Source: Planctomycetota bacterium (GTDB taxonomy: Bacteria > Planctomycetota > Planctomycetia > Planctomycetales > Planctomycetaceae). From it: 64,000 nt of DNA. The translations under genes were made by a program, and so were the position numbers. The notes below the pieces were generated by a model. It had not been told where the DNA came from, did no database searches, and saw nothing but the letters and a program-made list of their open reading frames with translations. Below, in pieces: positions 61,251 through 64,000 of the stretch (position 1 is the stretch's first letter; every line of letters starts with the position of its first letter). The stretch is from assembly GCA_014584345.1 (NCBI GenBank), contig JACTNB010000033.1, positions 310,001 to 374,000 on the forward strand, written 5' to 3'.

Positions 61251-62915
61251 TTGGAAAGTTCACCCTTGCGATTTTTTCGGAATCTTCGTCGTACCGGCGA
61301 AATCGCGGCCGTGTTCATCAACCACGGCTTTGGCGATCTGGTCGACCGGATCGGTCTGGCCAAGTATTTGAACTGGGGCCGCCGAAAACTCCTGAAAAGC
61401 AAACGGGAATACCATTCGCTGACACGCGGTGAACGCATACGGCTGGCGTTGGAAACGCTGGGCCCCACCTTTGTGAAATTCGGCCAGGTACTCAGTACGC
61501 GGCCCGACCTGATCCCCGTGGATATTGTCGAGGAATTGCGCAATTTACAGGAGCGGGTCCCCCCCTTCCCCTGTGAAGTGGCCATCCATACCGTCGAACA
61601 TGCGCTGAAACGGCCCTTGTCGGAAGCCTTCGCCCAATTCGACCGGGACTGCCTTGCTTCGGGTTCCCTGGGGCAAGTGCACGCGGCACGCTTGCCCAAT
61701 GGCCGCGCGGTGGTGGTGAAGATTCGCCGCCCCAGGGTGATACAGGAAGTGGAACGCGATGTGGCCTTGATGCACGAACTGGCCCTGCTGATTCAAAAAC
61801 GAATCCCCGAATCGGAAGTGTTCGATCCCATCAACCTCGTCCGCAACTTCGAGAGGACCATCCATCGCGAACTGAACTTTCTGCGCGAAGCCCGCAGCAT
61901 CCAGGATTTCCGCCGCATGTTCGCCCGGGATGCTTCCCTCTATGTGCCAGAAGTCTTCGAAGACTATTGCACCGAGGATGTGCTGGTAATGGAGCACATT
62001 CACGGCTACCGCGTCGATGAATTGCAATCCATTCCCTCGCTGCGCGATCATAGACACCGGATTGCGAAGAATGGCGCGCGCATTTTCATGAGGCAGGCCT
62101 TTGAATTCGGACTGTTTCACGGCGACCCCCATCCCGGGAATTTCCGCATCTTGAAGGATGGCTCGATCTGCCTGCTGGATTACGGCATGGTGGGGACGCT
62201 CGACGAAACCACGCGGGAACAACTGGTCGATATTTTCGTGTCGATTGCCAACAACAATTTCCGCAAAAGCTCGCACACCGTGCTGAAAATCGGGCAACCA
62301 CTGCGAGCCATCGACGAACGGCAATTTCTCGCCGATTACAAGGATTTCGTCGACAGTTATTATGGACTCCCCCTGGAAAAATTCGACATCAGCAGACTCC
62401 TGACGGACTTCGTCGGTCTGCTGGCCACGCATCGCATCCGTTGCCCCGCCGACCTGATGCTGCTCATTCGAGCACTGATTCATCTCGACAGTGTCGGCCG
62501 CACCATCGACCCGAGCTTCAACCTGGCCGAGGAATTGATCCCCTATTTCAGAAAACTGCTGCGCGATCGCTATCATCCCGGCTATATCTGGGAACGCATT
62601 TGCCGCGAAGCAGAACAAATGGCACGGACCGCACGTGAAATCCCGGTGGAAGCTGCCACCCTGCTGCGCAAGTTCAACAAGGATGAATTGGGGCTCAAGC
62701 TGAACCTCACCGGGTTGGATTACATGGTGAGCGAGTTGGATCGCTGCAGCAACCGCCTCGTGGTGGGGGTCATCGTCGCCTCCGCCATTCTGTCATCCAG
62801 TTTGCTGGTACGCAGCGGAGCCGGCAACGACTGGTTCAGCATCCCGATTTATATTCTCTCCAGTCTGCTGGGCATCTGGCTTATCTACGGCATCTTTCGC
62901 AGTGGTCGGTTATAA
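61251..62915 (+). CDS. ubiB: UbiB/ABC1-family atypical kinase
   Basis: A 554-residue protein of the UbiB (ADCK/COQ8) family linked to quinone biosynthesis. Visible motifs are TFVKFGQVLSTRPDLIP (KxGQ), LASGSLGQVHAA (atypical Ala/Gly-rich loop), VVKIRRP, HGDPHPGNFRIL (catalytic loop) and LLDYGMVG (metal-binding DFG equivalent). Two C-terminal transmembrane helices (about 498-520 and 528-550) anchor it. The start is TTG 61251, two bases after the ribF stop, so the two genes probably form an operon. Whether it serves ubiquinone or menaquinone in this organism cannot be seen. Confidence 0.9.
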   Translation: MESSPLRFFRNLRRTGEIAAVFINHGFGDLVDRIGLAKYLNWGRRKLLKSKREYHSLTRGERIRLALETLGPTFVKFGQVLSTRPDLIPVDIVEELRNLQERVPPFPCEVAIHTVEHALKRPLSEAFAQFDRDCLASGSLGQVHAARLPNGRAVVVKIRRPRVIQEVERDVALMHELALLIQKRIPESEVFDPINLVRNFERTIHRELNFLREARSIQDFRRMFARDASLYVPEVFEDYCTEDVLVMEHIHGYRVDELQSIPSLRDHRHRIAKNGARIFMRQAFEFGLFHGDPHPGNFRILKDGSICLLDYGMVGTLDETTREQLVDIFVSIANNNFRKSSHTVLKIGQPLRAIDERQFLADYKDFVDSYYGLPLEKFDISRLLTDFVGLLATHRIRCPADLMLLIRALIHLDSVGRTIDPSFNLAEELIPYFRKLLRDRYHPGYIWERICREAEQMARTAREIPVEAATLLRKFNKDELGLKLNLTGLDYMVSELDRCSNRLVVGVIVASAILSSSLLVRSGAGNDWFSIPIYILSSLLGIWLIYGIFRSGRL

Positions 62916-62972
62916 TCGGGGGATGCCGTCCCTGAATTCCCCGCGTCCTCTGAACAGACAAGCACTCCAGCC

Positions 62973-63707
62973 ATGCCTCTGCATACCCTTGGCCCCCTGA
63001 ACTGCCGCATCACGGGAAATCCTCGAACCGCCCGCCTGACCATGATTCTCTGTCACGGGTTTGGCGCCCCGGGTACTGACCTGGTCCCGCTGGGGGACGA
63101 ACTTCACAGCCTCGACGAGACATTACGGCAAGATGTTGCCTTCGTCTTTCCGGAAGCCCCCCATTCCCTGGAGGCCGAGGGAATGCCGGACGGGCGGGCC
63201 TGGTGGCCCATCAACATGGCGCGACTGCAGATGATTCTGCAAACCCATCAACTCGAACTGCTCACCCGCGCGGAACCTCCCGGCATGGCGGACGCCCGCG
63301 CGAAGTTCCAGGAGTTTCTCCGGAATCTGCAAGAAGAATACGATCTGGAAATTTCCCGATGTATCCTGGGCGGATTCTCGCAAGGGGCGATGCTGTCCAC
63401 AGACATTACATTTCGGCTGCGGCAAAACCCGGCAGCCCTGTGTATTTATTCTGGCACGCTGCTCTGCCAGGAGGAGTGGACAGAACTGGCTGGTCAACGC
63501 AGGGGACTACGCGTACTGCAATCTCACGGGACGATCGATCCGATACTTCCTTTCGAAGCGGCGGAAATGCTCAAGCGGCTGCTGATCGAATCGGGACTCG
63601 AAGTCAACTTTCTGCCATTTCGGGGCATGCATACAATTCCCTGGCAGGCATTGGAGGCAACGGCCGACATGCTGGCAAAACTGAGTCGCCAAACGGAATC
63701 TCGCTGA
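62973..63707 (+). CDS. phospholipase/carboxylesterase (alpha/beta hydrolase)
   Basis: A 244-residue cytoplasmic serine esterase. MILCHGFGAPGTDLVPLGDE opens the fold, RCILGGFSQGAMLSTDITF carries the nucleophile Ser136 (GFSQG), THE acid is in SHGTIDPILPF and the histidine in FRGMHTIPWQ. This is the acyl-protein thioesterase/carboxylesterase 2 type. It follows ubiB by 57 bases in the same direction. Physiological substrate unknown. Confidence 0.9.
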   Translation: MPLHTLGPLNCRITGNPRTARLTMILCHGFGAPGTDLVPLGDELHSLDETLRQDVAFVFPEAPHSLEAEGMPDGRAWWPINMARLQMILQTHQLELLTRAEPPGMADARAKFQEFLRNLQEEYDLEISRCILGGFSQGAMLSTDITFRLRQNPAALCIYSGTLLCQEEWTELAGQRRGLRVLQSHGTIDPILPFEAAEMLKRLLIESGLEVNFLPFRGMHTIPWQALEATADMLAKLSRQTESR

Positions 63708-63730
63708 ATACGGCTGACAGACATCCCCCC

Positions 63731-64000
63731 ATGAATCGGAACATCGTGCCTCGCGCAAACAGTCATCAAACGATCGAACTACTGGCTCCCGCCGGAAACC
63801 ACACGTGCGTGCGGGCTGCGGTTGCCAATGGAGCCAATGCCATTTATTTCGGATTGAATTCCGGCTTTAACGCCCGGGCTCGAGCCGAAAACTTCCGCGT
63901 CGAAGACCTGCCGGAACTGCTGGATTTCCTGCATCGTTTTCAAGTACGCGGTTATGTCACCCTGAATACACTCGTGTTTACCGAGGAATTGGAGGCAGCC
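63731..64000 (+). CDS. U32 family peptidase, 3' end beyond the window
   Basis: The first 90 residues are visible. ELLAPAGNHTCVRAAVANGA and NAIYFGLNSGFNARARAENF are the standard start of U32 peptidases, followed by RGYVTLNTLVFTEEL. In E. coli, U32 members act in tRNA or 23S rRNA hydroxylation and in collagenase-like activity; which subtype this is cannot be told from the fragment. It starts 23 bases after the esterase gene. Confidence 0.88.
   Translation, partial: MNRNIVPRANSHQTIELLAPAGNHTCVRAAVANGANAIYFGLNSGFNARARAENFRVEDLPELLDFLHRFQVRGYVTLNTLVFTEELEAA

Overview
The window reads as chromosomal DNA from a member of the Planctomycetota (probably Planctomycetales). The evidence is the density of families almost confined to that phylum: four PSD1-type proteins (DUF1549/DUF1553, mostly with a planctomycete cytochrome c domain), four DUF1501 proteins, a DUF1592/DUF1552 pair, a DUF1559 pilin-like protein, a sulfatase and many Tat-type signal sequences. 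GC content is moderately high and coding density is high. I saw no rRNA, tRNA, CRISPR array, phage or transposase gene.

Layout. 1-5.8 kb: leftward operon of PSD1 cytochrome, PPC/coiled-coil protein and DUF1501 protein (cut by the left edge). 6-12.5 kb: secreted beta-propeller hydrolase, Tat-exported beta-lactamase-fold enzyme, ceramidase-like protein, small cytochrome c'-like protein and dihydroorotate dehydrogenase. 12.5-16.2 kb: DUF1592/DUF1552 operon. 16.4-19.6 kb: nitrosative-stress cluster (Rrf2 regulator divergent from flavohaemoglobin hmp, then a secreted monohaem cytochrome). 20-35 kb: a small membrane protein, a Na+/solute symporter, an AraC/PAS regulator, two consecutive PSD1 + DUF1501 modules and a sulfatase, plausibly one locus for uptake or degradation of a sulfated compound. 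35.7-41.2 kb: a type I secretion-like triad (ABC exporter, HlyD, TolC) whose ABC subunit has lost most catalytic motifs. 41.5-43.9 kb: an accessory island of small genes arranged like integron cassettes, one with an in-frame amber codon. 43.9-49.7 kb: third PSD1 operon (PSD1, DUF1501, WD40/coiled-coil cytochrome). 50-64 kb: housekeeping and envelope genes (esterase-like protein, DUF1801 protein, porin-like protein, M15 peptidase, ATP sulfurylase sat, DUF1559 protein, EEP nuclease, CPBP protease, ribF, UbiB-family kinase, carboxylesterase, start of a U32 peptidase).

The most unusual signals are outside classical genes. At least six copies of a roughly 130-240 bp intergenic element with nested inverted repeats are spread over the window. 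Two sit exactly on a gene's stop codon, so that the TAG of the element end is the stop. In one copy a one-base change is mirrored in both arms. The cassette-like island at 41.5-43.9 kb and the catalytically eroded exporter are the next best candidates for something not yet described.

All calls are from reading the sequence and recalling families; no database search was run.
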